Below are positions 1-8,507 of a stretch of 64,000 bases of DNA, in pieces. Numbering within the stretch: the stretch's first letter is position 1; each line of letters opens with the position of its first letter. Position numbers and translations under genes: made by a program. The DNA lies in assembly GCA_012270995.1 (NCBI GenBank), contig JAAXHG010000151.1, positions 1 to 64,000 of the forward strand. The letters are read 5' to 3'. The notes under the pieces were generated by a model, which saw only the letters and a list, made by a program, of their open reading frames with translations, was not told the origin of the DNA and did no database searches. Source of the DNA: Vicinamibacteraceae bacterium. Its GTDB lineage: Bacteria; Acidobacteriota; Thermoanaerobaculia; Multivoradales; Multivoraceae.

Positions 1-4
1 CAGT

Positions 5-54
5 CCGGGCGTCAGTCAGCGGGCAGCCCGGGCGTCAGTCAGCGGGCAGCCCGG
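5..54. repeat. 23-bp tandem direct repeat, two copies
   Basis: A 23-base unit beginning CCGGGCGTCAGTCAG occurs twice back to back (5-27 and 28-50), and a third copy starts at 51 and is cut off by the ribosome-binding region of the next gene. It lies just upstream of the aldo/keto reductase. No function is evident. Confidence 0.8.
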
Positions 55-72
55 ATGGAAGGAGGCGGGAAC

Positions 73-1104
73 GTGTTGAAGGCGGTTCAGTTGGGCGAGA
101 AGTGCGGGCTTCGCGTGTCGGAGCTGTGCCTGGGGACGATGAACTTCGGCGAACCGGGCCGGGGACACCAGGGCGACTGGACGCTCGACATCGACGCCTC
201 GCGGCCGATCTTCCATGCGGCCATCGAGCGGGGCCTCTTCTACTTCGACTGCGCGGACATCTACGGCATCGGCGCGTGCGAGCGGGTGGCCGGGGCGCTG
301 CTGCGCGAGCTGCTGCCGCGGGACGAGTACGTGATCGCCACCAAGGTATCCATGCCGATGGGCCGGTCGCCGAACCAGGGCGGGCTGTCCCGCAAGCACA
401 TCATGGAGGGGGTCGACGGCTGCCTGCAACGGCTGGGCCTCGACTACATCGATCAGTTGATCATCCATCGGCACCCGCACGGCATTCCCGGCCAGGTCCA
501 GGCACCGATCGAGGAGACGCTGGAGGCGCTGCACGACGTGGTGAAGGCGGGCAAGGCTCTCTACCTGGGCGCGTCGTCCATGTTCGCGTGGCAGTTCACG
601 GAGCTCCAGATGACGGCTCGGCAAAACGGCTGGACCGAGTTCGTGTCGATGCAGAACCACTACAACCTGGTCTACCGCGAGGAAGAGCGGGAGATGAACC
701 CGTACTGCGCCCGGACCGGCGTGGCGCTCACGCCCTGGTCGCCGCTGGCGCGTGGAATCCTGACCGGCTCGTACCGGGGCAGCTTCGACGAGGGCGGCAC
801 GGACCGCTCGAAGGGCGGCGACCGGGTGCGCACCGAGATGCTCTACCGCGGCGCGGCCACTTTCGACATCGCCGACCGGGTGGTCGAGGTGGCCGAGAAG
901 TACGGCCGCGCGCCGGCGCAGATTGCGCTCGCCTGGCTGGTCAACAAGCCCGAAGTGACGTCGCCCGTCGTCGGCGTGTCGAAGATCTCCCAGATCGAGC
1001 AGCTCGTCGAGGCGACGACGATCGAACTCGACGCGGACGACGTCGCCTACCTGGAGGAGCCGTACCAGCCGGTGGAAAACCTGCTGTCGCTCGGCCATTC
1101 GTAG
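73..1104 (+). CDS. Aldo/keto reductase
   Basis: NAD(P)H-dependent oxidoreductase of the aldo/keto reductase fold, about 343 aa. The family signatures are in order: 'YFDCADIYG' with the catalytic Asp and Tyr, 'VIATKVS' with the Lys, 'QLIIHRH' with the His, and the C-terminal cofactor loop 'SPVVGVSKISQIEQL'. I chose the GTG at 73 because AAGGAGG (59-65) lies 7 bases upstream; the longer frame from ATG 55 would place that ribosome-binding site inside the gene. The protein looks cytosolic and resembles the YajO/Tas-type reductases more than the short AKRs. The physiological substrate cannot be deduced. It is followed by a DUF1800/DUF1501 pair with no obvious functional link. Confidence 0.9.
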   Translation: MLKAVQLGEKCGLRVSELCLGTMNFGEPGRGHQGDWTLDIDASRPIFHAAIERGLFYFDCADIYGIGACERVAGALLRELLPRDEYVIATKVSMPMGRSPNQGGLSRKHIMEGVDGCLQRLGLDYIDQLIIHRHPHGIPGQVQAPIEETLEALHDVVKAGKALYLGASSMFAWQFTELQMTARQNGWTEFVSMQNHYNLVYREEEREMNPYCARTGVALTPWSPLARGILTGSYRGSFDEGGTDRSKGGDRVRTEMLYRGAATFDIADRVVEVAEKYGRAPAQIALAWLVNKPEVTSPVVGVSKISQIEQLVEATTIELDADDVAYLEEPYQPVENLLSLGHS

Positions 1105-1221
1105 CCCGGCCAGCTCTCTGGCCGGTAGCCGACCAGCCGGGGCGAGTGCCCATGAAGTGGGTCGCCGGTTCCAGGCGCTATCATCGGCTGCTGATTCTCG
1201 AACTGAACTGGGGACTCCCGC

Positions 1222-3060
1222 TTGAAGCATCGAGCCAGTCCAGGAAGCCGCGCGGCGACGGCGATCGCCTGCTGCATCGCCCTGCCGGCGGCCGCCGTCG
1301 GCGCGCCGGTCGATACCGCCGGTCACCCATGGGTTGGCGACCTGGCGCCGCTGGCCGAGTCGGACTTCGGCTACGAGCAGGCGGCGCACCTGCTGGAACG
1401 GGCGGGGTTCGGCGGCACGCCGGCGGAGATCGAGGAACTCGTTTCGCTCGGGCTGGAAGGCGCGGTCGCCCGGCTCGTCGACTACGAGGCGATCGACGAC
1501 TTGGCGCTTGCGCCGTTCGACGAGTCCGGGATCTGGGATCCGGGAATGGACCCGTTCCCGCCCAGCCGGGCGGCGGCGGTGCGAAGGGCGCGGCGGCACG
1601 GACGGGCGCTCGGCGTCGACGTACTGCCCGAGGGTTCGTCGCGGCCGATCCAGCCCGTCGTCGACAAGTTCTTCTACGGGCTGCGCAGCAACGTGCTGGA
1701 GACGCGGCGGCTGGCGCTGTGGTGGGCCGACCGGATGGTGGCGACGCCGCGGCCGCTCGAAGAGAAGATGACCCTCTTCTGGCACGACCACTTCGCGACC
1801 TCGGAGGTCAAGGTCCGCGACGCCCGCAAGATGCACCTGCAGAACCGGACCCTGCGCGCTCACGCCACGGCGGACTTCAAGAGCCTGGTGCTCGCGGTCA
1901 TGCGCGATCCGGCGATGCTGGTCTACCTCGACAACCGGGAGAACGTGAAGGACCACCCGAACGAGAACTTCGGCCGCGAGCTGCTCGAACTGTTCACGAT
2001 GGGGATCGGCAACTACACCGAGCAGGACATCCGGGAGGCGTCGCGGGCGTTCACCGGCTGGACGAACGACGTCCTGGACTTCCGGTTCAAAGCCGATCTC
2101 CACGACGACGGTCCGAAGACCTTCCTGGGGCGCGAGGGCGCCCTGGGCGGTGAGGAAGTGCTCGACATCATCCTCGAGCAGCCGGCCACCGGCGAGTTCC
2201 TCGCCGGCAGGGTCTACCGCTACCTGGTTCGGGAGGAGCTCGACTCGGCGCTCCAGGTCGAACTGGGTCGTCGCCTGCGCGAATCCGGGTACGAGATGAA
2301 GGCGCTGCTGCGGACGATCCTCTCGTCGCGGGACTTCTACAGCCCGCCGTCGGTCGCCACCCAGATCAAGAGCCCGGTCGCACTGTTCGTCTCGACCTAC
2401 CGCAAGCTCGGCGTGCCGAGGGCGCCCACGGTGCCCGACGTGAACAGTCTCGCGGGGCGCCTGGGCCAACAACTGCTGTACCCGCCGAACGTCGCCGGCT
2501 GGGCGGGTGGACGGACCTGGATCACGCCGGCGACGTTGCTCGAGCGCGGCAACGCGATGCGCTCCGTCCTCTTTCCGCCCACCCTCGAGGAGTTCGGCCA
2601 TCCGGACCGGCGGATGCCCGGGATCTACCGCCAGGTCGGCGAGCGGCTGGCGCGGGGCATGACGATCACGGCGGCGACCAGGCAGGGCGACGCCGCGTCC
2701 AACACGCTGGCCGACGCGGACGAGGAGTACAACACCCGCTACGGCGGCTATCGCGGCTACGTGGTGGCCTACGAACGGGTCAAGCTCGTGCCGCGCCACG
2801 TCCTCGACGTTGACGTCCGGGCGATGGTGCTGGCGGCCGGCGCTACCGACGCCGAGGGAGCGGTCGACCACCTCCTGCACCGGTTCCTGCGCGTTCCGCT
2901 GACGGGCCGAGGACGCGCGGCGCTGGTCCGGCACCTGGAGCGCGAGCTGGAGTCGACCGGTCTGAAAGCACAAGACCCCGGCGCACCGGAGAGAGTCGAG
3001 GAAGCGCTACGCTCGACGCTCTACCTCGTCTTCAGTTCGCCCGAGTATCAGTTGGGCTGA
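1222..3060 (+). CDS. DUF1800 domain-containing exported protein
   Basis: A 612-aa protein starting with TTG. A hydrophobic leader (about residues 8-28, ending near AVGAPV) suggests export. DUF1800 hallmarks are present: 'FWHDHFATS' near residue 185, 'RELLELFTMGIGNYTEQD' near residue 252, and 'PNVAGWAGGRTWI' in the C-terminal half. The gene is followed 11 bases later by a DUF1501 gene, the usual partner, and the two probably form one transcription unit. Such pairs are common in Planctomycetota, Acidobacteriota and Proteobacteria. No enzymatic activity is established for the family; a role in handling extracellular or periplasmic polymers has been suggested but is not shown here. Confidence 0.88.
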   Translation: MKHRASPGSRAATAIACCIALPAAAVGAPVDTAGHPWVGDLAPLAESDFGYEQAAHLLERAGFGGTPAEIEELVSLGLEGAVARLVDYEAIDDLALAPFDESGIWDPGMDPFPPSRAAAVRRARRHGRALGVDVLPEGSSRPIQPVVDKFFYGLRSNVLETRRLALWWADRMVATPRPLEEKMTLFWHDHFATSEVKVRDARKMHLQNRTLRAHATADFKSLVLAVMRDPAMLVYLDNRENVKDHPNENFGRELLELFTMGIGNYTEQDIREASRAFTGWTNDVLDFRFKADLHDDGPKTFLGREGALGGEEVLDIILEQPATGEFLAGRVYRYLVREELDSALQVELGRRLRESGYEMKALLRTILSSRDFYSPPSVATQIKSPVALFVSTYRKLGVPRAPTVPDVNSLAGRLGQQLLYPPNVAGWAGGRTWITPATLLERGNAMRSVLFPPTLEEFGHPDRRMPGIYRQVGERLARGMTITAATRQGDAASNTLADADEEYNTRYGGYRGYVVAYERVKLVPRHVLDVDVRAMVLAAGATDAEGAVDHLLHRFLRVPLTGRGRAALVRHLERELESTGLKAQDPGAPERVEEALRSTLYLVFSSPEYQLG

Positions 3061-3071
3061 GGAGTTCCCCT

Positions 3072-4328
3072 ATGGCTGAACGACTTCCTTGCGGCTGTTC
3101 GCGGCGCGACTTCCTGCACCGCGGCCTCCTTGGACTCGGTGTCGCCGCCGGTCTGCCGGCGGTCCTTGGCCGTACGTCGGCGGCGCTCGCGCTGGAAGAA
3201 CTGCGGTCGGGGATCGCCGACGCGTCGGGACGCATTTTGGTCGTCGTGGAACTCTCCGGCGGCAACGACGGGCTGAACACGGTCATCCCGTTCCGGAACG
3301 ACGAATACTACCGAGTGCGCCCGAACCTGGGCATCCGCCCGAAGCGGGCGATCAAGCTCACCGAGGAGGCCGGGTTCCACCCGTCGCTCGTCGGCATGGA
3401 GGGCCTGTACAAGGACGGGAACCTGGCGGTCGTCGAGGGCTGCGGCTATCCGAACCCGAGCCTGTCCCACTTCTCGTCGATGGGCTTCTGGCACACCGGC
3501 GTGCCGAACGGCGGCGAGGCGCTCGGCTGGCTTGGCCGTCTCGCCGACGATCACGGTCCGGACGGCACGCCGAACTACATCGTCAACGTGGCTAGCTCCC
3601 AGTCCCTGGCGGTGCGCGCGGCCCGGCACTCGCCATTGGTGTTCGACGACCCGGGCCGTCTGCGGCGCCAGGGCACGCCGGGCGAGAAGCAGGCGCTCGG
3701 CCAGTTCGGCACGGACGAGGCGAGCGGCAACGACGCGCTCGACTTCCTGCGCGGCACGGCCGCCAACGCCGCTTCCAGCGCGGCGCTCGTGCGGGACGCG
3801 TGGTCCGGCTACCGCACGCCGGTCGACTACGGCATCGGCGGCCTCGGCGCCGACCTGCGCAAGGTCGCGGCCCTGATCGAGGCCGAACTGCCCACCCGCA
3901 TCTACTACGTGAGCTTCCGCGGCAACTCGTTCGACACCCATGTCCACCAGGCCGACACCCACGCCCGGCTGCTGATGTACATGTCCGACGCGGTTGCCGG
4001 CTTCCTGCGCGACGTCGACCGAATCGGCCGGGCCGACGACGTGGCGGTGCTGATGTTCACCGAGTTCGGCCGGCGGGTGGAGGAAAACGCGAGCCTCGGC
4101 ACCGACCACGGCACCGCGGGCCCGATGTTCGTCGCCGGCAAGGGCGTCGCCGGCGGCTTCTACGGCGACGCGCCTGATCTCACCGATCTCGACGACGGCA
4201 ACCTGAAGATGACGACCGACTTCCGGCGGGTCTACGCGTCGATGATCGAGGGCTGGATGGGCATGGACGACGCCTCCGCCGTCCTCAAGGGCGAGTTCCC
4301 GGCGCTGCCGGTGTTCGGCGTGACGTAG
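3072..4328 (+). CDS. DUF1501 domain-containing Tat-exported protein
   Basis: A 418-aa protein with a twin-arginine leader ('CSRRDFLHRG' around residues 9-18, then a hydrophobic stretch), predicted to be exported folded. The DUF1501 (sulfatase-like fold) signatures 'ELSGGNDGLNTVIPF' and 'TEFGRRVEENASLGTDHGTAG' are clear. AGGAG at 3060-3064 precedes the ATG. It forms a pair with the DUF1800 gene upstream. Its 3' end is the left boundary of the defence island: partial copies of this same 3' end recur at 5897-6061 and 18681-18710. This copy is full length and looks functional. Confidence 0.9.
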   Translation: MAERLPCGCSRRDFLHRGLLGLGVAAGLPAVLGRTSAALALEELRSGIADASGRILVVVELSGGNDGLNTVIPFRNDEYYRVRPNLGIRPKRAIKLTEEAGFHPSLVGMEGLYKDGNLAVVEGCGYPNPSLSHFSSMGFWHTGVPNGGEALGWLGRLADDHGPDGTPNYIVNVASSQSLAVRAARHSPLVFDDPGRLRRQGTPGEKQALGQFGTDEASGNDALDFLRGTAANAASSAALVRDAWSGYRTPVDYGIGGLGADLRKVAALIEAELPTRIYYVSFRGNSFDTHVHQADTHARLLMYMSDAVAGFLRDVDRIGRADDVAVLMFTEFGRRVEENASLGTDHGTAGPMFVAGKGVAGGFYGDAPDLTDLDDGNLKMTTDFRRVYASMIEGWMGMDDASAVLKGEFPALPVFGVT

Positions 4329-4349
4329 GCTTCGGGCCGGAAACCGTGG

Positions 4350-4429
4350 AGCCCGGACCGGCACTTCGTCTCCTTTCGGCCCATCTGCCGAATCTGAAGG
4401 GCTTGGCCATCCGCGACCGAGGCGGGGTT
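4350..4429 (+). pseudogene. Fragment of an OLD-like ATPase gene
   Basis: About 80 bases starting 'GACCGGCACTTCGTCTCC' closely match 15246-15325 inside the intact OLD-like ATPase gene, which encodes a stretch beginning SPDRHFFSLRPMLPN. The fragment has no start codon and loses a base near 4383, so it is not coding. It lies right after the DUF1501 gene and a 15-base tail (GGCTTCGGGCCGGAA) that is also duplicated at 6061-6075. I read it as a relic of an earlier ATPase copy, or of recombination with one. Confidence 0.7.
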
Positions 4430-4544
4430 GACACCGAGTCTTGGTTGTGTTCGGATCTTGGCTGCGGTGGCCGCTTGGAGCGGCTGATCGCAGTTTCCGC
4501 CTGAGCCCGACCCCCAGTTTGTAATGGGTAGGGCGGTTGTCATA

Positions 4545-4574
4545 GGGGCTCCCCAAGGGAGCCCCTCTTTGTTT
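4545..4574 (+). terminator. Perfect intrinsic terminator or attenuator ahead of the NYN gene
   Basis: GGGGCTCCC (4545-4553), loop CAA, GGGAGCCCC (4557-4565), then TCTTTGTTT: a perfect 9-bp GC-rich stem followed by a T-rich tract on the plus strand. It ends only 13 bases before the GTG of the NYN gene and abuts its ribosome-binding site (TGGAGG, 4578-4583). There is no room for a separate promoter in between, so the NYN gene is either read by read-through or controlled by attenuation. A possible -35 (TTGACA, 4428-4433) with a weak -10 (4451-4456) lies upstream. Confidence 0.7.
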
Positions 4575-4587
4575 GCCTGGAGGCATC

Positions 4588-5811
4588 GTGGACTACGTGG
4601 CGGTCTTCGTGGACGCCGGTTATCTGTTTGCTGCTGGTTCGGACGCTCTCAGCGGCAAGGTTCTCCCCCGAGGCGCAACGCGCCTGGACTTGGACGACAC
4701 CGTGGAGGCGCTGAAGGACATCGCCGAGCGAGCGTCCGGCGGCCTCCGGCTCCTGAGGATCTACTGGTACGACGGTACCCAGGGGGAGCCGACCCTGATG
4801 CACCGTCGGCTAGCCAGGCACGCTCACGTCAAGGTGAGGCTGGGCATCGTGGACAGTCGCGGCCAGCAGAAGGGCGTGGATTCCCTCCTGGTGACGGACA
4901 TGATCGCCTTGGCGCGCAACCGGGCGATGACGGAGTGCGTCCTGCTTTCCGGCGACGAGGACGTCAGGGTAGGGGTACAACAGGCGCAGGAGTACGGAAT
5001 TCGCGTTCACCTGTTGGGGGTGGGAACGGCGGCCTACAACCAGTCGGACCTGCTCGTTCAGGAAGCGGACGAACACTGGTTCTGGAAGGCAGACGATCTG
5101 AAGGCCTTCCTGACGATCAGGCTGCCGACCGAGACCGATGGGGCCAGGCCTCGCTCGCCCGAAGAGGTCGACCGGCGTTTGCTGGAGGTGGCGCGGACTG
5201 AGGCTGCCGAGGTCCCGGCGGGCGAGCGCGAGAAGATGAGCGGCTCCATCCGGCGCACAGGTCTACGGCCCAAGGAGATAGACAGGCGGTTGTTGGGAAG
5301 GGCGGCAGGCGAGGCGCTTGACGGCGGGGTGCTGAGCGAGGAGCACAAGCGGCGTGTCCGAGACGCATTCCTGGAGTCCTTGGTCGAACTGCACGAGGTA
5401 GACACCGACGAAGCGTCCGGTTGCGCCCCTGAGGAGGTGTCCCGAGGCCGTCAGGGAGCGGCAAGTAGCGGCCAGTCCGCCGCGGAACAGATGGACGACG
5501 AACACGCGGACGCGGTCCAGGTGGACGAAGAACCCGCACTCGGCGCTGGAGATACGGCCGAGCGCTTGGTCGAAGTGGCGCGTAGCGAGGCGGAATCCGT
5601 GCCGGCGGGACGCCGAGAGGAGCTGATTCGCCACATCGAAGAGACCGGCTACCGGCCCCGAGAGGTCGACGCCGCCCTGCTGGCAAGGTGCTCGCGCGAG
5701 GTGCTCGGCGGCCGGGTGTTGGACGAAAGCCAACGGAAGCGGGCCCGGGACGCCTTCTCGGCGGCTCTGCGCGAGCTTCTACAGGTGGCGGCCGAGCCTG
5801 AAGACGAGTGA
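4588..5811 (+). CDS. NYN-domain (LabA/DUF88-like) nuclease with two C-terminal repeats
   Basis: A 407-aa protein. The N-terminal 180 residues form a NYN/PIN-like RNase domain: 'VAVFVDAGYLF' with the first acidic residue, 'RIYWYDG', and 'LLSGDEDVRVGVQQA' with the SGDxD acidic cluster. The C-terminal half holds two copies of a charged helical module of about 75 residues (about 195-272 and 325-402), each with 'EVAR(T/S)EAxxVPAG', a 'PREVD/PKEID' core and an 'RDAF' end, joined by an acidic linker. Start: GTG 4588 with TGGAGG upstream. NYN proteins usually cut RNA; the repeats are probably a binding or oligomerisation module. Pieces of a second copy (gene start and one repeat) occur at 18516-18680. 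Confidence 0.8.
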   Translation: MDYVAVFVDAGYLFAAGSDALSGKVLPRGATRLDLDDTVEALKDIAERASGGLRLLRIYWYDGTQGEPTLMHRRLARHAHVKVRLGIVDSRGQQKGVDSLLVTDMIALARNRAMTECVLLSGDEDVRVGVQQAQEYGIRVHLLGVGTAAYNQSDLLVQEADEHWFWKADDLKAFLTIRLPTETDGARPRSPEEVDRRLLEVARTEAAEVPAGEREKMSGSIRRTGLRPKEIDRRLLGRAAGEALDGGVLSEEHKRRVRDAFLESLVELHEVDTDEASGCAPEEVSRGRQGAASSGQSAAEQMDDEHADAVQVDEEPALGAGDTAERLVEVARSEAESVPAGRREELIRHIEETGYRPREVDAALLARCSREVLGGRVLDESQRKRARDAFSAALRELLQVAAEPEDE

Positions 5812-5896
5812 TCGTCGGTTTGCTTACCGGTTCGCGGGCCTTGCTCCCTATCAGGGCGCCTCGTCGGCGGCTGCGGCAGCCTGTTCGTCGGCCAGC

Positions 5897-6061
5897 ATGT
5901 CCGACGCCGTCGCCGGCTTCCTGCGCGACGGCAAGCTGAAGATGACGATCGACTTCCGGCGGGTCTACGCGTCGATGATCGAGGGCTGGATGGGCATGGA
6001 CGACGCCTCCGCCGTCCTCAAGGGCGAGTTCCCGGCGCTGCCGGTGTTCGGCGTGACGTAG
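5897..6061 (+). pseudogene. Internally deleted copy of the DUF1501 gene 3' end
   Basis: This frame encodes 54 residues, MSDAVAGFLRD joined directly to GKLKMTIDF and running to PALPVFGVT-stop. It equals the end of the authentic DUF1501 gene (3979-4011 joined to about 4196-4328) with an in-frame deletion of about 61 codons. Similarity continues 15 bases past the stop (GGCTTCGGGCCGGAA). The fragment has no signal peptide and little of the fold. It marks an internal recombination junction of the island, between the NYN gene and hsdR. Confidence 0.85.
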
Positions 6062-6094
6062 GCTTCGGGCCGGAAGGATGTCCGGCTTCGGGGA

Positions 6095-6134
6095 TCAGGT
6101 CGGCACTGAGATCGGACGGCACGGGAGGCCGCTG
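6095..6134 (+). pseudogene. Probable remnant of a HEPN gene 3' end upstream of hsdR
   Basis: The bases just before hsdR read G-T-E-I-G-R-H-G-R in one frame, resembling the end of the intact HEPN protein (GTVIGNDAKRHGNR-stop at about 16887-16929) with a few codons missing. In both places the sequence runs, after CCGCTGAG, into an hsdR start (6141 and 16935). This suggests that an ancestral MNT-HEPN-hsdR order existed and was lost here. The match is short and gapped. Confidence 0.45.
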
Positions 6135-6140
6135 AGCGGG

Positions 6141-8504
6141 ATGAACAAGCGGGATCTGACCGAGACCGACATCCGCACGAAGTTCATCACGCCCGCGCTG
6201 CGGAAGGCCGGGTGGGACGAGATGTCGCAGCTTCGCGAGGAGGTGAGCTTCACGGACGGCCGCATCACCGTGCGCGGCAAGCTGGTCTCGCGCGGCAAGC
6301 GGAAGCGCGCCGACTACGTCCTCGACTTCAAGCCGAACATTCCGGTCGCGGTGATCGAGGCGAAGGACAACAGGCACGGCGTCGGCGACGGCATGCAGCA
6401 GGCCTTGGACTACGCCGAGACCCTGAACATCCCGTTCGCGTTCTCGTCGAACGGCGACGGCTTCGTGTTCCACGACCGCACGGGGGCCAGTACGCCTCGC
6501 GAGACGAACCTGCCGCTCGACGCGTTTCCGTCACCGGTCGATCTGTGGGCCCGCTATCGGGCCTGGAAGGGCCTGGCGCCCGAAGCCGAGGAGATCGTCC
6601 TCCAGGATTACTTCGAGGACCCTGGCGGCAAGACGCCGCGCTACTACCAGATCAACGCCGTCAACGCGGCGGTCGAGGCCATCGCCAGAGGCCGGGACCG
6701 CGTCCTGCTCGTGATGGCCACGGGCACGGGCAAGACGTACACCGCCTTCCAGATCATCTGGCGGTTGTGGAGGGCGCGGCGCAAGAAGCGGATTCTGTTC
6801 CTCGCCGATCGCAACGTGCTGATCGACCAGACGATCGCGAACGACTTCCGCCCGTTCGGCGGCGCGATGACCAAGCTCTCGCGGCGGATCGACCCGTCCT
6901 ACGAGGTCTACCTCGGCCTCTACCAGGCGATCACGGGGCCGGAGGAGCGGCAGAAGGCCTACCGGAAGCTGTCGCCTGGTTTCTTCGACCTGATCGTGAT
7001 CGACGAGTGCCATCGCGGCAGCGTGGCCGAGGATTCGGCGTGGCGCGAGATCCTCGAGTACTTCTCGTCCGCCACGCAGATCGGTCTGACCGCGACGCCG
7101 AAGGAGACGAGGTACGTCTCGAACATCTCGTACTTCGGCGAGCCGGTTTACTCCTACTCCCTGAAGCAGGGCATTCGGGACGGTTTCCTCGCGCCCTACA
7201 AGGTGGTCAAGGTCCACATCGACCGGGACGTCGAAGGTTACCGTCCGGAGAAGGGCCAGCGTGACCGCGACGGCGAGGAGGTGGAAGACCGCGTCTACAA
7301 CGCGCGCGACTTCGACCGTACCCTGGTCCTTGACGGACGCACGAAGCTCGTGGCGGAGAAGGTCACCGCCTTTCTGCGAGAGACCGGAGACCGCTTCCAG
7401 AAGGCGATCGTCTTCTGCGTCGATCAGGAGCACGCCGCCCGGATGCGCCAGGCGCTCGTCAACGAGAACGCCGATCTGGTCGAACGCAACGCGCGGTACG
7501 TCATGCGGATCACGGGCGCGGACGAGGCCGGAAAGGCCGAACTGGGCAACTTCATCGATCCGGAATCGACGCACCCGGTGCTCGTCACCACCTCGCGCCT
7601 GCTGTCCACCGGCGTCGATGTCCAGACCTGCCGCGTCATCGCGCTCGACCGTCCTGTCGGCTCGATGACCGAGTTCAAGCAGATCGTCGGCCGCGGCACG
7701 CGAGTGCACGAGGACACCGGGAAGCTCTACTTCACGCTGATGGACTTCCGCGGCGCGGCGGATCACTTCGCCGACCCGGAGTTCGACGGCGAACCGGCGC
7801 AGGTTTACGAGCCGGGCGAGGGCGACCCCATGGCGCCGCCCGACGACCTTGAAGAACCGGGGGAGAGTCTCGGGGACGACGAGATGCGCGACCTGATGGG
7901 AAACGGTCTCCTGCCGCCGGGGCCGGGGCCGGGGCCGGGGAAGAAGATCTACGTCGACGGCGTCGAGGCGGACATCGTCGCGGAGCGCGTCCAGTACCTC
8001 GACGGCCGCGGCAAACTCGTGACCGAATCCCTGCGCGACTTCACGCGGAGGGCCTTGCGCCGGCGCTTCGCCAGCCTCGACGACTTCCTGAATCGGTGGA
8101 ACGCGGCCGAGCGGAAGCAGGCGGTCATCGAAGAGGTGGCCGCGGAGGGCCTGCCGCTGTCGATCATCGTCCAGGAACTGAACCGGGACCTGGACCCCTT
8201 CGATCTCGTCTGCCACGTCGCCTTCGACGCCAGGCCGCTCACCCGCCGCGAGCGGGCCGAGAACGTCAGGAAACGGGACGTGTTCACGAAGTACGGAGGA
8301 CAGGCCCGCGCGGTGCTCGGCGCCTTGCTCGAGAAGTACGCCGACGAGGGCGTCATCGATCTCGACGACGCCAACGTGCTCAGGATCCCGCCGCTCGACC
8401 GTCTCGGCACGCCGGTCGAGTTGGTCGGCGCCTTCGGCGGAAAGCCCGGTTTCCAGCGTGCCGTCCGCGATCTTCAATCGGCGCTCTATGGCGAGGTCGC
8501 CTGA
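6141..8504 (+). CDS. hsdR: Type I restriction enzyme, R subunit (EcoEI-like)
   Basis: A 787-aa motor-nuclease subunit. An N-terminal PD-(D/E)XK nuclease is visible ('RADYVLDF', then 'VAVIEAKDN', residues about 55-76), followed by SF2 helicase motifs: Walker A 'MATGTGKTY' (about 192-200), the DECH box (about 288-291), 'GLTATPKE', 'TGVDVQTCRVIALD' and motif VI 'QIVGRGTRVHEDTGK'. The C-terminal 200 residues match the EcoEI R-subunit C-terminal domain. I chose ATG 6141 because protein homology begins there (MNKRDLTETDIR); the frame is open upstream but that sequence looks like HEPN relic. With HsdM and HsdS it forms the restricting complex, which translocates DNA and cuts away from unmethylated sites. 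Confidence 0.93.
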   Translation: MNKRDLTETDIRTKFITPALRKAGWDEMSQLREEVSFTDGRITVRGKLVSRGKRKRADYVLDFKPNIPVAVIEAKDNRHGVGDGMQQALDYAETLNIPFAFSSNGDGFVFHDRTGASTPRETNLPLDAFPSPVDLWARYRAWKGLAPEAEEIVLQDYFEDPGGKTPRYYQINAVNAAVEAIARGRDRVLLVMATGTGKTYTAFQIIWRLWRARRKKRILFLADRNVLIDQTIANDFRPFGGAMTKLSRRIDPSYEVYLGLYQAITGPEERQKAYRKLSPGFFDLIVIDECHRGSVAEDSAWREILEYFSSATQIGLTATPKETRYVSNISYFGEPVYSYSLKQGIRDGFLAPYKVVKVHIDRDVEGYRPEKGQRDRDGEEVEDRVYNARDFDRTLVLDGRTKLVAEKVTAFLRETGDRFQKAIVFCVDQEHAARMRQALVNENADLVERNARYVMRITGADEAGKAELGNFIDPESTHPVLVTTSRLLSTGVDVQTCRVIALDRPVGSMTEFKQIVGRGTRVHEDTGKLYFTLMDFRGAADHFADPEFDGEPAQVYEPGEGDPMAPPDDLEEPGESLGDDEMRDLMGNGLLPPGPGPGPGKKIYVDGVEADIVAERVQYLDGRGKLVTESLRDFTRRALRRRFASLDDFLNRWNAAERKQAVIEEVAAEGLPLSIIVQELNRDLDPFDLVCHVAFDARPLTRRERAENVRKRDVFTKYGGQARAVLGALLEKYADEGVIDLDDANVLRIPPLDRLGTPVELVGAFGGKPGFQRAVRDLQSALYGEVA
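7917..7940 (+). repeat. Four copies of CCGGGG inside hsdR
   Basis: A hexanucleotide array encoding Pro-Gly four times, in the linker between the helicase core and the C-terminal domain of HsdR. Because the unit is 6 bp, changes in copy number would alter linker length without shifting the frame. Confidence 0.85.
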
Positions 8505-8507
8505 GAT

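Noticed and set aside
16..2973. Long open frame of 985 codons on the minus strand
   Set aside because: It is antisense to the aldo/keto reductase and DUF1800 genes, Arg/Pro/Val-rich and without any domain. Such shadows are expected in GC-rich coding sequence.
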